From assembly GCF_904849725.1 (NCBI RefSeq), contig NC_058523.1:204999689-205063688 (forward strand): DNA of 64,000 nucleotides. Reading direction: 5' to 3'. Shown here piece after piece: positions 12,025-23,224 of this stretch. The position numbers and the translations under genes were made by a program. The stretch's first letter is position 1. Each line of letters opens with the position of its first letter. Below the pieces are notes generated by a model. The model ran no database searches, was not told the origin of the DNA, and saw only the letters and a program-made list of their open reading frames with translations. This DNA is from Hordeum vulgare subsp. vulgare (Eukaryota > Streptophyta > Magnoliopsida > Poales > Poaceae).

Positions 12025-12867
12025 ATACGACCATAGGAGCCTTTGCTTGTTCGAACTTGGTCGAGTCATGTCTAGCGAAAAACTATTTTGAGTCTAGTTA
12101 TATCGGAGAGTAGGATTCTTTTTACTCTTCTTCCCTGCTCTGGTGAGGAATAAGGACTTAGGAATTTTACTTCTACACCTCTTCTCGCTCGAAATTTATT
12201 TAGGATCACGCAGGTATTTTGGAATCTATATGATGCCAATGTGACATAAATCTATACTTGGTGCCTACAATTTTCGAGTAGTAGAGCTCCAAGGGGTTTT
12301 TCACACATCGTTATCGTTCAGCTTCCTTACTATCTCACAACACGGACATCAAAACGCTTCAATACTTTTCTTGGTGGCAAATAGTTTCGTGACTTATCCC
12401 GAGTACCGTGGACGTAGCTCGGATGATATACCAGGTTTGGTATCGTTGTTTTTTGAAGGTCTGAGGTAGATGAGTTTGCGGAACTTCTCGAATATGTGTT
12501 GATAGTTGTAGGAAAGGTCATGCAGATGATTACATTGAGTAGGTTCCTGGACCCGCAACCTCATAGCATAACCAAGAAAGATTTCAAAAATTCTCAGGTG
12601 GGAATTCAAGTAGTCACCTAGGAAAATCCTTTCATTGGATGTATGTTGGGATATATAAAAAATTCGAGCAATTCTTAGCTCAAAACTTGTCAATTACAAG
12701 TGGCTTTCTAATCTTATGATGTCGTCACCAATCTATGGAAGTGTTCTTACTAGTTCTAGGTCGAATGCAAAATGCTAAGACTACATGTTGAAATATTTCA
12801 AGCCTTTGATTCAGCTTATCAGCTTCATCTTTTCATCTGTGATCTAATATTCATGTCCATCTCCAGG
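12025..12867 (+). other. Untranslated leader of H1
   Basis: About 840 bp between primer site and gag. The ORFs at 12330-12693 run on the opposite strand and resemble nothing known. I see no further feature. Confidence 0.45.
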
Positions 12868-13211
12868 ATGGCTCCAGCAACTTGCCAGAATCCGGGTCAT
12901 GATGGGGAGCGGTCAAACCCTCCACCACCCCTCTCCTCCTCATGAGGCGTGGAAAGCTTTGATGGTCGCAACCAATGTGAACACTCTGATGCTTCTACAA
13001 ATGATGCAAGAAAGGAATCAAGGCAAGCAAGGTAATTTCAACAACCAACCGTAGTTTGCTTCTCTTAATCAGTTCCTTGCAAATCAGCCCAAGTACTTCA
13101 CGTGTTGTGATCAGCCTTTTGATGCGGACGATTGGCTCTGTGACAAGAACATGCATTTTGAGTGCAACAATGTCAGACCTGAGGACTATGTCAAATTTCC
13201 AGCTGAAAGGC
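12868..13211 (+). pseudogene. H1 gag, N-terminal fragment
   Basis: The ATG at 12868 opens MAPATCQNPGHDGER and a proline-rich run, then meets a TGA after about 25 codons. Another frame continues with HEAWKALMVATN, MMQERNQGK, a stop, then FLANQPKYF and FDADDWLCDKN, as in plant Gypsy gag proteins (FDADDWLRA-type motif). The fragment ends at the AAGGC duplication of element A; the gag continues at 23225. Confidence 0.7.
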
Positions 13212-14858
13212 TGATGCCAACTGTTCTTCCCCTTTGCAACGGCACCAGAAGAATGCTGCTAGCACTTTGTGGCAATTGAAACTAGAAGAATATTGTTGAC
13301 GGCCCACAAGCGCATGGGATCGCAGCAGTTTTCGAGGGTAGAGTATTCAACCCAAATTTGTTGATTCGCACGACGGGAGGTGAGAGAATACTCTCAAGTA
13401 TTAGCAGTTGAATTGTCAGATTCAACCACACCTGAAAGATTTGTATCTGCAAGCAAAGTAGGAACAGCAAAGTAGCGAGTAACGACAGTGTAACGAGAAA
13501 TAGCAGCGGCAAGGAAAAGCAGTAGTGACAGCAGTAGCAAGTAGCAACAGCAGCAAGCGACAGTAGTAGCAACAGTAGCAGCAGAGCAAGACAAGTAACA
13601 GCAGTAGCAACAGTAGTAACAGCAGTAGAGCAAGACAAGTAACAGCAGTAGCAACAGTAGTAGCAGCAGCAGCAGAGAAAAACAAGTAACAACAGTAGCA
13701 ACAGTAGTAGCAGCAGCAGCAGACCAAAACAAGTAACATCAGCAGTAGGACAAACTCGTAGGCAATGGGTCGGTTATTTGTTTGGATGATATTCATCATG
13801 CAACAGCTATAACACGGAGAGATAGGTGGCTAGCTCCCGCTCGTCAATGTGATGTAGGGATGCATTACGTGTGTCGTCATACGTACTTAGGGAAAAGTAC
13901 TTGCATGACATCTATTGTCCATCCCTCCCGTGGTAGCGGGGTCCAAAAGGAAACTACGGGATATTAAGGTTCTCCTTTTAATAAAGAACCGGACCAACAC
14001 ATTAGCACTTGGTGAACACATGAACTCCTCAAACTATGGTCATCACTGGGAGTTGTTCCGGTTATTGTCACTCCGGGGTTGCCGGATCATAACACATAGT
14101 AGGAAACTACAACTTGCAAGATCGGATCTAAAACACACATATATTGCTGACAACATAATAATTTCAGATCTGAAATCATGGCACTCAGGCCCTAGTGACA
14201 AGCATTAAGCATGGCAAAGTAGTAGCAACATCAATCTCAGAACATAGTGGATACTAGGGATCAATCCCCATCAAAACTAACTCGATTACATGATAGATCT
14301 CATCCTACTCATCACCGCCCAGCGAGCCTAAGAATAGATTACTCACGAACGACGAAGAGCTTCATGGAATTGAAGAGGGAAGAAGGTTGATGATGATGAT
14401 GGCGACGATTTCCCCTCTCCGGAACCCAAGACGGACTCCAGATGAAGAACAGGTGGTGGCCGCGCCTCCGTATCATAAACGCGGCAAAAACTTCCCTTTT
14501 TTATTTTTTTCTGGGACGAAAGTGAACTTATAGACCTGAGGTTGGGGGCGGCAGTGCCGTGTGGGCCCCCACAAGCCTGCCCACCGCCACCAGGGGGTGG
14601 TGGCGGAGCCAGGGCTTGTGGCCCACTAGCCCACCCCCTGAGATGGAACTTGGCCCAGATATTTTTCTTATTTTCCAAAACTGCTCCCCGTAAATTTTCA
14701 GGACGTTTGGAGAACTTTGATTTCTCCACAAAAATAACACCAAGGCAATTCTGCTAAAAACAGCGTCAGTCCAGGTTTGTTCCATTCAAATCATGCAAAT
14801 TAGAGTCCAAAACAAGGGCAAAAGAGTTTGGAAAAGTAGATACGATGGAGACGTATAA
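13212..14858 (-). repeat. 3' LTR of element A (1647 bp)
   Basis: The left end TGATGCC matches the left end of the other LTR at 21572. The right end reads GGAGACGTATAA where relatives have GGAGACGTATCA, so the terminal TG of this LTR (minus sense) has mutated to TT. It contains a triplet microsatellite (13500-13745) and an 85-bp extension at 13212-13296. Leucine/cysteine-rich frames on the minus strand are translations of the microsatellite. Confidence 0.88.
13500..13745. repeat. Compound triplet microsatellite in the 3' LTR of A
   Basis: Interspersed AGC, AGT and AAC triplets (AGCAGTAGCAACAGTAGTAG and similar) over about 245 bp, with a longer-period repeat of the block ending in AGCAAGACAAGTAAC. 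A shorter version is at 25060-25200 and 33100-33240 in element B. Confidence 0.8.
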
Positions 14859-14873
14859 ACTCCCCCAAGCTTA
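14859..14873 (-). promoter_or_regulatory. Terminal polypurine tract of A
   Basis: Minus-strand TAAGCTTGGGGGAGT directly before the 3' LTR; the same 15 bases are at the matching place in B (26323-26337) and C (60226-60240). Confidence 0.85.
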
Positions 14874-14878
14874 AAACC

Positions 14879-14896
14879 TTGCTTGTCCTCAAGCAA
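14879..14896 (-). other. Stem-loop next to the terminal polypurine tract of A
   Basis: TTGCTTG-TCCT-CAAGCAA, a perfect 7-bp stem with a 4-base loop, a few bases upstream of the tract in element sense. The same 18 bases are at 26343-26360 in B. Confidence 0.6.
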
Positions 14897-16759
14897 CTCA
14901 GTTGACAAACTGAGAGAGAAATAAAAACTTTGACAAACTATGTTCGATCTTGTTGTTGCAACTATGTCTAACTCACAACCAGAATTTCAGCAAGATCACA
15001 AGTTAACCACATAAGCAAATGACACAAAGGTCTCACGGTAAACTAATATCAATGGCATAATCAGCTAACGAGCAAATAATAATGAGTTTCAAATACCAAC
15101 ACTTCAATCAAAACAAGCATGAAGCAATATGAATAGGTGGTATCTCGCTAGCTCTTTTTGAGACCGCAAAACATAAATGCAGAGCACTTTCAAAGAACAA
15201 GGGCTGACTAAACATTGTAATTCATAGCAACGAAGATCCAGTCATAGTCATACTCAATATCAATCAAAAGCAAAGCATAAAAATGACAGAGGTGCTCTCT
15301 AATTGGTGCTTATATAAGAGGAGGATGACTCAACAGGAAAATAAATAGACAGGCCCTTCGCAGAGGGAAGCATTGATTTGCAGAGGTGCCAGAGCTCAAG
15401 CTTTGAAAACAGAGATAATAATTTTGGGTGGCATGCTTTCATTGTCAACGCAATGACCAAGAGTTCTCAATATCTTCCATGCTACTCATGCTATAGGCGG
15501 TTCCCAAACAGAAAAGTAAAGTTTTAACTCCCTGACCACCAGTCAATCACACTCCACGGCTAGCCGAATCCTCGGGTACCATCCATACTAACATCAATCC
15601 GGGGGGAGTCTTGTTTTACACTTATGTTTTCGATTTAAGCGTGGAACTGGGCATTCCAATTACCGGCCCCTTTCTTGTGAATGACAGTGAATAAACACAT
15701 GTCGAGGATAACACTCCTAGAATGGAAGATACCAATAGCCCTTTTTCACCACATGAGCGGTTCGGGCATGCAAAACAGATTATTTCTTGAAGGTTTAGAG
15801 AATGGCACATGCAAATTTACTTGGAACGGCAAGTAGATACCGCAAATAGGTAGGTATGGTGGACTCTCATGGAAAAACTTTTGGGTTTATGGAAGTGGAT
15901 GCACAAGCAGTATTCCGCTTAGTACAAGTGAAGGCTAGCAAAAGACTGGGAAGTGACCAACTAGAGAGCGACAACAGTCATCAAGATGCAATGAGTTTGA
16001 CTGACATTGAATGCAAGCATGAATAGGATATAAATCACCATGAATACGAACATCATAGAGGCTATGTTGATTTTGTTTCAATTACATGCATGAACATGCG
16101 CCAAGTCAAGCCACTTGAAACATTCAAAGGAGAATACCATCCTATCATACTACATCATAGTCATCTCAAAATCTATGTTGGCATTCAAGACAAACCATTA
16201 TAAGCTCTCAGCTAAATAAGCATGGCATCAAAAACTATGATCTCTAAGTTGTCATTGCAAACATGGTTCTCTCACAAGAAAGCTAAATCTGGGTCGACAA
16301 GCTAGTCATATTTACAAAAACAAAATAGATAGAGTTCATACCAGCTTTTCAGTCTCAGTCACTTCATCATATATCATCATTGTTGCCTTTCATTTGCACG
16401 ATCGAACGATGAAAACGATAATAAGCGCATTGGACTAAGCTGACTCTGCAGGCAAACACAAAGGAGAAGACAAAGTAATATGGTCTTTGAAAGCTAAACA
16501 GGTAAGCATGCAAGAACCAATAAACATTGTAACCAATATCTTCTACCCTGACCCAAAGAAAAAGAAAAATATTTACACGGGAAAGCTCCCAACAAGCAAA
16601 AGAAGAAAGAAAAATCTTTTTGGGTTTTCTCAAAAGGACACAAAACAAGAAAACAAGAAAACAAAAAATAAACTAGCATGGATAATACAGTGGCAAGGTG
16701 TAAACACCGGCTAACAAAGTGAAAGCATAAGCATGAATGTAAAGTCGGTGAGAACACGT
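14897..16759 (-). other. Non-coding 3' region of A between the two polypurine tracts
   Basis: About 1.86 kb without a usable frame, well conserved with 26361-28232 in B and recognisable at 58444-60205 in C. It holds a further degraded purine run near 15525-15535 (GGGAGTT in element sense). The minus-strand ORF at 16367-16769 is phenylalanine/leucine-rich because of pyrimidine runs and is not kept open in B. Confidence 0.6.
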
Positions 16760-16774
16760 ACTCCCCCAAGCTTA
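16760..16774 (-). promoter_or_regulatory. Internal polypurine-tract copy in A
   Basis: Minus-strand TAAGCTTGGGGGAGT, identical over 15 bases to the terminal tract 1.9 kb away. It is followed by ACGTG and not by an LTR. It sits just after the second ORF, as in B (28233-28247) and C (58429-58443). Confidence 0.75.
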
Positions 16775-16895
16775 GGCTTTTGGTCTAGCTTGGTCTACTC
16801 CCAAGGAGGGAAATAACTAGCTCCGGGATACTACGGAGCAGACTGTGGATGCCACTTCTGTGTGAGCTCCTCTGTTCCCACAGATAAACTGGCGT

Positions 16896-17861
16896 CTAGT
16901 ACTCGACTGGTGGCTCGGGCACGGGCGCTTGTGGTTGGGCCAAGCCCCAATATGCGTAGATGTCGGCGGAAATAATAGTGTACCTGCCAGCATGAAGATC
17001 AAACAAAGAAGGAGAAAGCAAAGTAATAGTCTCTCGAGTACCCTGACTCAACACCAGGTTATAAATCATCCGTCTACTAGCATCTCTATCCATAAAATCA
17101 TGGCGAACCATACTGTCATAATCCAGATATCTCTCAGGGAGAAGCATCTCTCCTTCCTCTCCCAGTCTAATGGGTATCTCAAAGTGTCTGGCAAGACGGG
17201 TAGCATAGATACCTCCATAGACGACACCTTTAGAACGGTTCAGGTTCGACCGTTGAGCTACTATAGCGCCCAAGCTATAAGTCTTATCGTTATAAAGGCC
17301 TTCAAGCAAAACCGCAAGGTCTGGAGAACTAAGTGATCCAGCCTCCCCACGGCCAATCAAACATTTTCCCACAAATAGTGAGAAGTATCGAAGCACAGGA
17401 AAATGTATGCTAGCAATTCTAGCGCGACACACTCCTCTCTCCTCTCCAATAGAAATAGAACTAATGAAATCCTCCAAGTCCCGTGGACGAGGGTCACGGA
17501 TATCCCCAACATAAGGTAATTTTCATACATCGCAAAAATCATGTAGCGTCATGCACTGGGGGCCATCGTATATCATGAACTCAACCATGGGAGGATTCTT
17601 CCTCGGATAAAAGTTGAAGCTTTGAACGAAAATATTTGTGACGAGGAGGTATTATGGGAACTTATCTTCAACGAACGCAGTAAGACCTGCGTTCTCCACC
17701 AAGTAATAAAAGTCTTCATAAAGTCCGGCGGCGCGCAAAAATTCTTCACTTGGCCACTGGCACGCTTCAACTTCTGTGACTCGAGGGACTACGTACTTGG
17801 GGTGGTATTTCTCATCCTCCTTGGGGTTACGGCTTAAAGAGCCTCTCAAGGACCTCCTCAT
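16896..17861 (-). pseudogene. Second ORF of element A (unknown function, env position), frameshifted
   Basis: The N-terminal part 17861-17652 starts MRRSLRGSLSRNPKEDEK and contains FLRAAGLYEDFYYLVENAGLTAFVEDK. The rest, 17477-16896, is in another frame: RIASIHFPVLRYFSLFVGKCLIGR, DLAVLLEGLYNDKTYSLGAIVAQR, YATRLARHFEIPIR, LPERYLDYDSMVRHDF. The break lies between 17480 and 17650. It ends PVPEPPVEY with a stop just before the internal polypurine tract. Related ORFs lie at the same place in B and C. The layout is like the accessory ORF of Athila elements and the plant-transposon proteins that carry similar segments. I cannot assign a function. No membrane segment or catalytic motif is evident. Confidence 0.65.
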
Positions 17862-18661
17862 CTTTTCCTTTTTCTAGCTCTAAAAAATTCTGAAATTTTT
17901 AGAGACTTCGAAAGAAAATTGAATAAGCATTAACCCAACATGTAGCAACTACTCCTACTAGTGCCTAGAGACCGTATCACGTGCTAAAACTACTTGGGAC
18001 CGGCTAAAATCAAGCTTTCTAGCTCAAGAACAGGGTCACCAAGGTAGCAAGAATACGTGAAGGATAAATCACTAGAGCAAAAACTAATTGGGCCAATGGA
18101 GGAGTCAGTTACCAAGGAGTAATTTCCCCAAAACGGTTCGGAGAATGGTGCTTTGAGCAAGGAGATCGAAAATCACAGCCAAATGAGCAAGAACACGGGT
18201 TTGAGCTGCGAAACAATTTTTTCTGGAGGTGGAAGAAGAGGCTGGAAGCTGGAATGAGTGGAGCGGGTGCCTGTGGGCCCCACAAGCTTGCACCTCGCCA
18301 CTAGGGGGTAGGTGGCTGTGGCAAGGCTTGTGGCCCACTGGTCTGGCCCCCAGGACAGCACTCTCGTCCAGAAATTTTCAAAAATTCCGGAAAAAATCAT
18401 ACTAAATTTTCAGGACCATCGGAGAACTTTTATTTTTGAGGTATTTTTCTCCGGGACGCTAAAACAGAAAACAAGAAAAATTAAACTAATTCCATCATTT
18501 TTAATAAGCAAAAGAAAATGAAAGCTTAAAACCGAGGTATGTGACTCTTTGATTCATCCGTTTCATGGTCATAGAAAGAAATCCGTCAATGGGGTTGATC
18601 AAGTCCTCATGACAAAACCTTCTCGAATCTCAAGAGAGAACGGAGAATTTTTGAATAGCCA
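17862..18661 (-). other. Spacer between gag-protease and second ORF of A
   Basis: About 0.8 kb with no coding frame. In element sense it begins right after the protease stop, in the place where an autonomous Gypsy element would have RT, RNase H and integrase. A CCACAAGCTTGCACC-type GC-rich block (18240-18345) is similar to blocks in the LTRs and in B (29730-29830). Confidence 0.6.
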
Positions 18662-21493
18662 CTAAGTCACCTCAATGGGGATATGTATCTCCCCAACAAG
18701 AAAATCATACTTCATCTTGACACGAGGAATAGGGAATTTAAAGCTCCCGATGAGAATCGATGAAGTCTTTTCAATAGCATTGATGCAATATACTTGATAT
18801 CGTTTCTTCGGAAAGTGCACGGTGTGCTCATTACCGTTGACATGGAAAGTGATATTGCCTTTGTTGCAATCTATAACAGCCCCTGCAGTGTTTAAAAAGG
18901 GTCTTCCGAGGATGACAGCCATGGCATCGTCCTCAGGAATATCCAAGATAACAAAGTCTGTTAAGATAGTGGTGTTAGCAACCACAACGGGCACATCCTC
19001 GCAAATGCCGATAGGGAAAGCGGTTGATTTGTCGGCCATTTGCAGAGAAATTTCAGTGGGTGTCAACTTATCCAACTCAAGTCTACGATAAAGAGAGAGT
19101 GGCATAACACTAACACCGGCTCCAAGGTCACATAAGGCAGTTCTTATGTAGTTTCCTTTAATGTAGCAAGGTATAGTGGGCATTCCGGGATCACCAAGTT
19201 TCTTAGGAGTTCCACCTTTGAAAGTATAATTGGCAAGCATGGTGGAGATCTCAAGATCTGGTATCTTCCGTTTATTAGTCACGATATCTTTCATGTACTT
19301 GGCATACGGAGACATCTTGATCATATTAGTTAACCGCATCTCCACAAAGACGGGTCTTATCATCTCAATGAAGCGCTCAAAATCCTCATCATCCTTTTTC
19401 TTGGATGGCTTAGGAGGAAAGGGCATAGGTCTCTGAACCCATGGCTCTCTTTCTTTACCATGCTTCCTAGCAGTGAAGTTGTTCTTATCGTACTTCTTAG
19501 GTTGTGGTTTATAAGGATTAACCAAAGGTTCAATCTCCACATCCTCATCATTGCTAGGTTGAGCATTATTATGAACATCACTGTCCATATTGTCACCAAG
19601 TTCATGTTCATCACCAGATTGTGTTTCTGCATCAGACGCAGAAATAACATTAGGTTCTTCACGTGTGACAGTATTTGGTGAATTGGCGTGTAGGATTCTA
19701 TCATCCTTCTTCTTCTCCTTAGGATGACTAGGTGTATCAGCATTGATTCCTTGAGAATCTTGATCAATTCTCTTAGGATGACCTTCAGGATACAAAGGTT
19801 CCTGAGTCATTTTGCCTCCTCTAGTAATGACTCTGACAGAGTTGTCATTTAATTCATTGAGCAGGTCATTCTGAGATTTAAGTACTTGTTCTACCTGAGT
19901 AGTAATCATAGAGGCATGTTTAGTCGGAAGCTTGAGATCATAGACATTTCTGTCTACACAAGCACTTAAATGGGTAAGCATACGAGTACTTTGTTCTAAA
20001 TGTCTGCTAACAAAATCATTGAAACTCTGTTGTTTGGCAACAAAGTTGTCAAATTCATCAAAGCATAGGCTACCAGGTTTATCAAAAGGAATATCACTCT
20101 CATCAAACTTACGCAGAGAATTCACTTCTACTACCTGTATCGGGTTATCGAGACCATGGATCTCTTCGATAGGTGGTAGAGTTTTGACATCTTCAGATCT
20201 AATGCATTTCTCTTGCATAGATTTCTTGGCTTCTTGCATATCTTCGGGACTGAGGAATAGAATACCTATTTTCTTCGGAGTTGGCTTAGGAGGTGGTTCG
20301 GGAATAGTCCAAGCATTATCGTTGATCAAGATGTTATTCAGTAGATTCTCAACTTGTTCTACAGTTCGTTCCCTAAAAACACAACCGGCACAACTATCTA
20401 GGTGGTCTCTGGAGGCATCGGTAAGTCCGTTATAAAGGATATCAAGTATCTCATTCTTCTTAAGAGGGTGATCAGGCAAAGCATTTTGTAGCTGGACGAG
20501 CCTCCCCCAAGCTTGTGGAAGACTCTCTTCTTGGAGTTGAGCAAAGTTGAATATTTCCTGCAAGGCAGCTTGCTTCTTATGGGCAGGGAAATAATTCTCA
20601 CAGAAGTAATAGACCATCTCGTGGGGACTACGCACACATCCAGGAGCAAGAGAGGTGAACCAGGCTTTAGCATCATCCTTTAGAGAGAAAGGAAACAACT
20701 TAAGGATATAGTAGTGGCGGATCTTCTCCTCATTAGTGAAAAGGTTGGCTATTTCATGTAGTTTGGCAAGATGGGCTATGACCGTCTCAGACTCATAGCC
20801 GTGAAAAGGATCAGATTCGACTAGAGAGATTATCTCAGGATCGACAAAGAATTCATAATCCTTATCGGTGATAAAGATAGGTGAAGTGGCAAACTTCGGG
20901 TCATATTTCATCCTAGCTTCCCGAGATTTTTCCTTCCACTTCAGAAGTTATTTCTCAGCGTCATAGGCATCCTTACACACAAGAAAATCCTCAGCTATCT
21001 CTCCCTCCATAATGTAACCCTCAGGTATATCAAGTAATTCATATCTAGGAGAGCTAGATCTAGCAGGAGCAAAAGCAGGTTCTATCTCAATAGTATCGGC
21101 AGTTTGAGAAGCATCACGAGCATTGGCAGTAACTCTAGCAATATGAGAATCAAGGAACACTCCTAGAGGAACATCTAGCAAGGTAGTATCTCTGGCAGTA
21201 TCAAGCATAGCATCATCAGGCATAATAGCATCTCTAGCATCATCGAGCATAGCAGTATCAGGCATAGTATCAAGCATAGCATCATCAGACATAGTATCAA
21301 GCATAGCATCTCTAGCAGTAGCATCATAAGCATCATCAAGCACAAACGACATATCAAGATTTCTAGCAGGAGGTGATGTCGCAAACTTACTCATAACTAA
21401 AGGTGAATCAAGTGGAGAGCTAGATGGCAATTCCTTACCTCCCCTCATAGTTGAGGGCAAGACTTTGGTCTTCGGATCCTTCAGATTCTTCAT
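18662..21493 (-). pseudogene. Gag-protease ORF of element A, one in-frame stop
   Basis: The ATG at 21493 (MKNLKDPKTKVLPS) and the long 749-codon stretch 20911-18662 are in the same frame, separated by one TAA at 20948-20950. Element B reads through at this place, so the full frame would be 943 codons. Downstream of MKYDPKFATSPIF comes the gag core (LFPFSLKDDAKAWF, FPAHKKQAALQEIFNFAQL, NGLTDASRDHLDSCAGC), about residues 60-170 of the long stretch. A charged low-complexity linker follows. An Athila-type retropepsin ends the ORF, with CDLGAGVSVMP (active-site Asp at about residue 595, near 19128) and ILGRPFLN about 72 residues on. I see no CCHC knuckle. No RT follows. Confidence 0.85.
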
Positions 21494-21546
21494 AGTGATC
21501 AGCAGATATAAATCCCAAGTGAGTCAGAGAATATAGCAATACCCCG

Positions 21547-21561
21547 CCGGCAACGGCGCCA
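21547..21561 (-). promoter_or_regulatory. Primer-binding site of A
   Basis: Minus-strand TGGCGCCGTTGCCGG, matching the 3' end of tRNA-Asp as in many plant Gypsy elements, ten bases from the LTR. Confidence 0.8.
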
Positions 21562-21571
21562 GAAAAATTCT

Positions 21572-23219
21572 TGATGCCAACTGTTCTTCCCCTTTGCAAC
21601 GGCACCAGAAGAATACTGCTAGCACTCTCCGGCAATCGAAACTAGAAGAATGTTGTTGACGGCCCACAAGCGCATGGGATCACAGCAGTTTTCGAGGGTA
21701 GAGTATTCGACCCAAATTTGTTGATTCGCACGACGGGAGGTGAGAGAATACTCTCAAGTATTAGTAGTTGAATTGTCAGATTCAACAACACCTGAAAGAT
21801 TAGTATCTGCAATCAAAGTAGTAATAACAAAGTAGCGAGTAACGGCAGTGTAACGAGAAATAGCAGCGACAAGGAAAACCAGTAGTGATAGCAGTAGCAA
21901 GTAGCAACAGCCGCAAGCGACAGTAGTAGCAACAGTAGCAGCAGAGCAAGACAAGTAACAGCAGTAGCAACAGTAGTAACAGCAGCAGATCAAGACAAGT
22001 AACAACAGTAGCAACAGTAGTAGCAGCAGCAGTAGAGCAAAACAAGTAACAGCAGTAGCAACAGTAGTAGCAGCAGCAGCAGAGCAAAACAAGTAACAAC
22101 AGCAGCAGGACAAACTCGTAGGTCGGTGATTTGTTTGGATGATATTCAACATGCAACAGCTATAACACGGAGATATATGTGGCTAGCTCCCGTTCGTCAA
22201 TGTGATGTAGGCACGCATTCCGTGTGTCATCATACGTGCTTAGGGAAAAGAACTTGCATGACATCTATTGTCCATACCTACCGTGCCAGCGGGGTCCAAA
22301 AGGAAACTACGGGATATTAAGGTTCTCCTTTTAATAAAGAACTGGACCAATGCATTAGCACTTGGTGAACACATGAACTACTCAAGCTATGGTCATCACA
22401 TGGAGTGGTTCCGGTTATTGTCACTCCGGGGTTGCCGGATCATAACACATAGTAGGTAACTACAACTTGCAAGATCGGATCTAAAACACACATATATTGG
22501 TGACAACATAAGAATTCACATCTGAAATCATGGCACTCGGGCCCTAGTGACAAGCATTAAGCATGGCAAAGTAGTAGCAACATCAATCTCAGAACATAGT
22601 GGATACTAGGGATCAATCCCATCAAAACTAACTCGATTACATGATAGATCTCATCCTACTCATCACCGCCCAGCGAGCCTACGAATAGATTACTCACGAA
22701 CGATGAAGAGCTTCATGGAATTGAAGAGGAAAGAAGGTTGATGATGACGATGGAGACGAATTCCCCTCTCCGGAGCCCAAGACGGACTCGAGATCTGCCC
22801 TCTAGATGAAGAACTGGTGGTGGTGGCGCCTCCGTATCGTAAACGCGGCGAAAACTTCTCTTTTTTATTTTTTCTGGGACGAAAGTGAACTTATAGACCT
22901 GAGGTTGGGGGCGGCAGAGCCGTGTGGGCCCCACAAGCCTGCCCACCGCCACCAGGGGGGTGGTGGCGGAGCCAGGGCTTGTGGCCCACTGGCCCACCCC
23001 CTGAGGTGGAACTTGGCGCAGATATTTTTCTTATTTTCCGAAACTGCTCCCCGTAAATTTTCAGGACGTTTGGAGAACTTTGATTTTTGCACAAAAATAA
23101 CAGCAAGGCAATTCTGCTGAAAACAACGTCAGTCCAGGTTAGTTCCATTCAAATCATGCAAATTAGAATCCAAACAAGGGAAAAGAGTTTGGAAAAGTAG
23201 ATACGATGGAGACGTATCA
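21572..23219 (-). repeat. 5' LTR of element A (1648 bp)
   Basis: Near-identical along its length to 13212-14858, with the intact terminal GGAGACGTATCA on the right. It includes the 85-bp extension (21572-21656) and a triplet microsatellite at about 21870-22115 whose unit arrangement differs from that in the other LTR. Confidence 0.88.
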
Positions 23220-23224
23220 AAGGC

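Larger units (their letters stand above)
13212..23219 (-). mobile_element. Athila-like non-autonomous Gypsy element A, full length, minus strand
   Basis: 10,008 bp with both LTRs (1647 and 1648 bp), polypurine tract, primer site and a perfect 5-bp target duplication AAGGC (13207-13211 and 23220-23224). Minus-strand order from the right: LTR, tRNA-Asp-type primer site, gag-protease ORF (21493-18662), a second ORF (17861-16896), internal polypurine tract, non-coding region, terminal polypurine tract, LTR. No RT, RNase H or integrase can be found. It interrupts the gag of H1. The gag-protease frame has one stop only, so A is the best preserved of the three related elements. Confidence 0.88.

Noticed and set aside
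13282..13799. Leucine/cysteine-rich minus-strand ORFs, and the like at 21754-22156
   Set aside because: They are translations of the triplet microsatellite in the LTRs of A, open in several frames at once.
16367..16769. Hydrophobic ORF after the internal polypurine tract of A (similar at 58434-58818 in C), a possible membrane protein
   Set aside because: No ATG at the conserved start, pyrimidine runs explain the Phe/Leu content, and B has an early stop in the matching frame.
18822..20435. Plus-strand ORFs opposite the gag-protease of A
   Set aside because: Antisense shadows of a long real frame; the same shadows appear in B (30242-31899).
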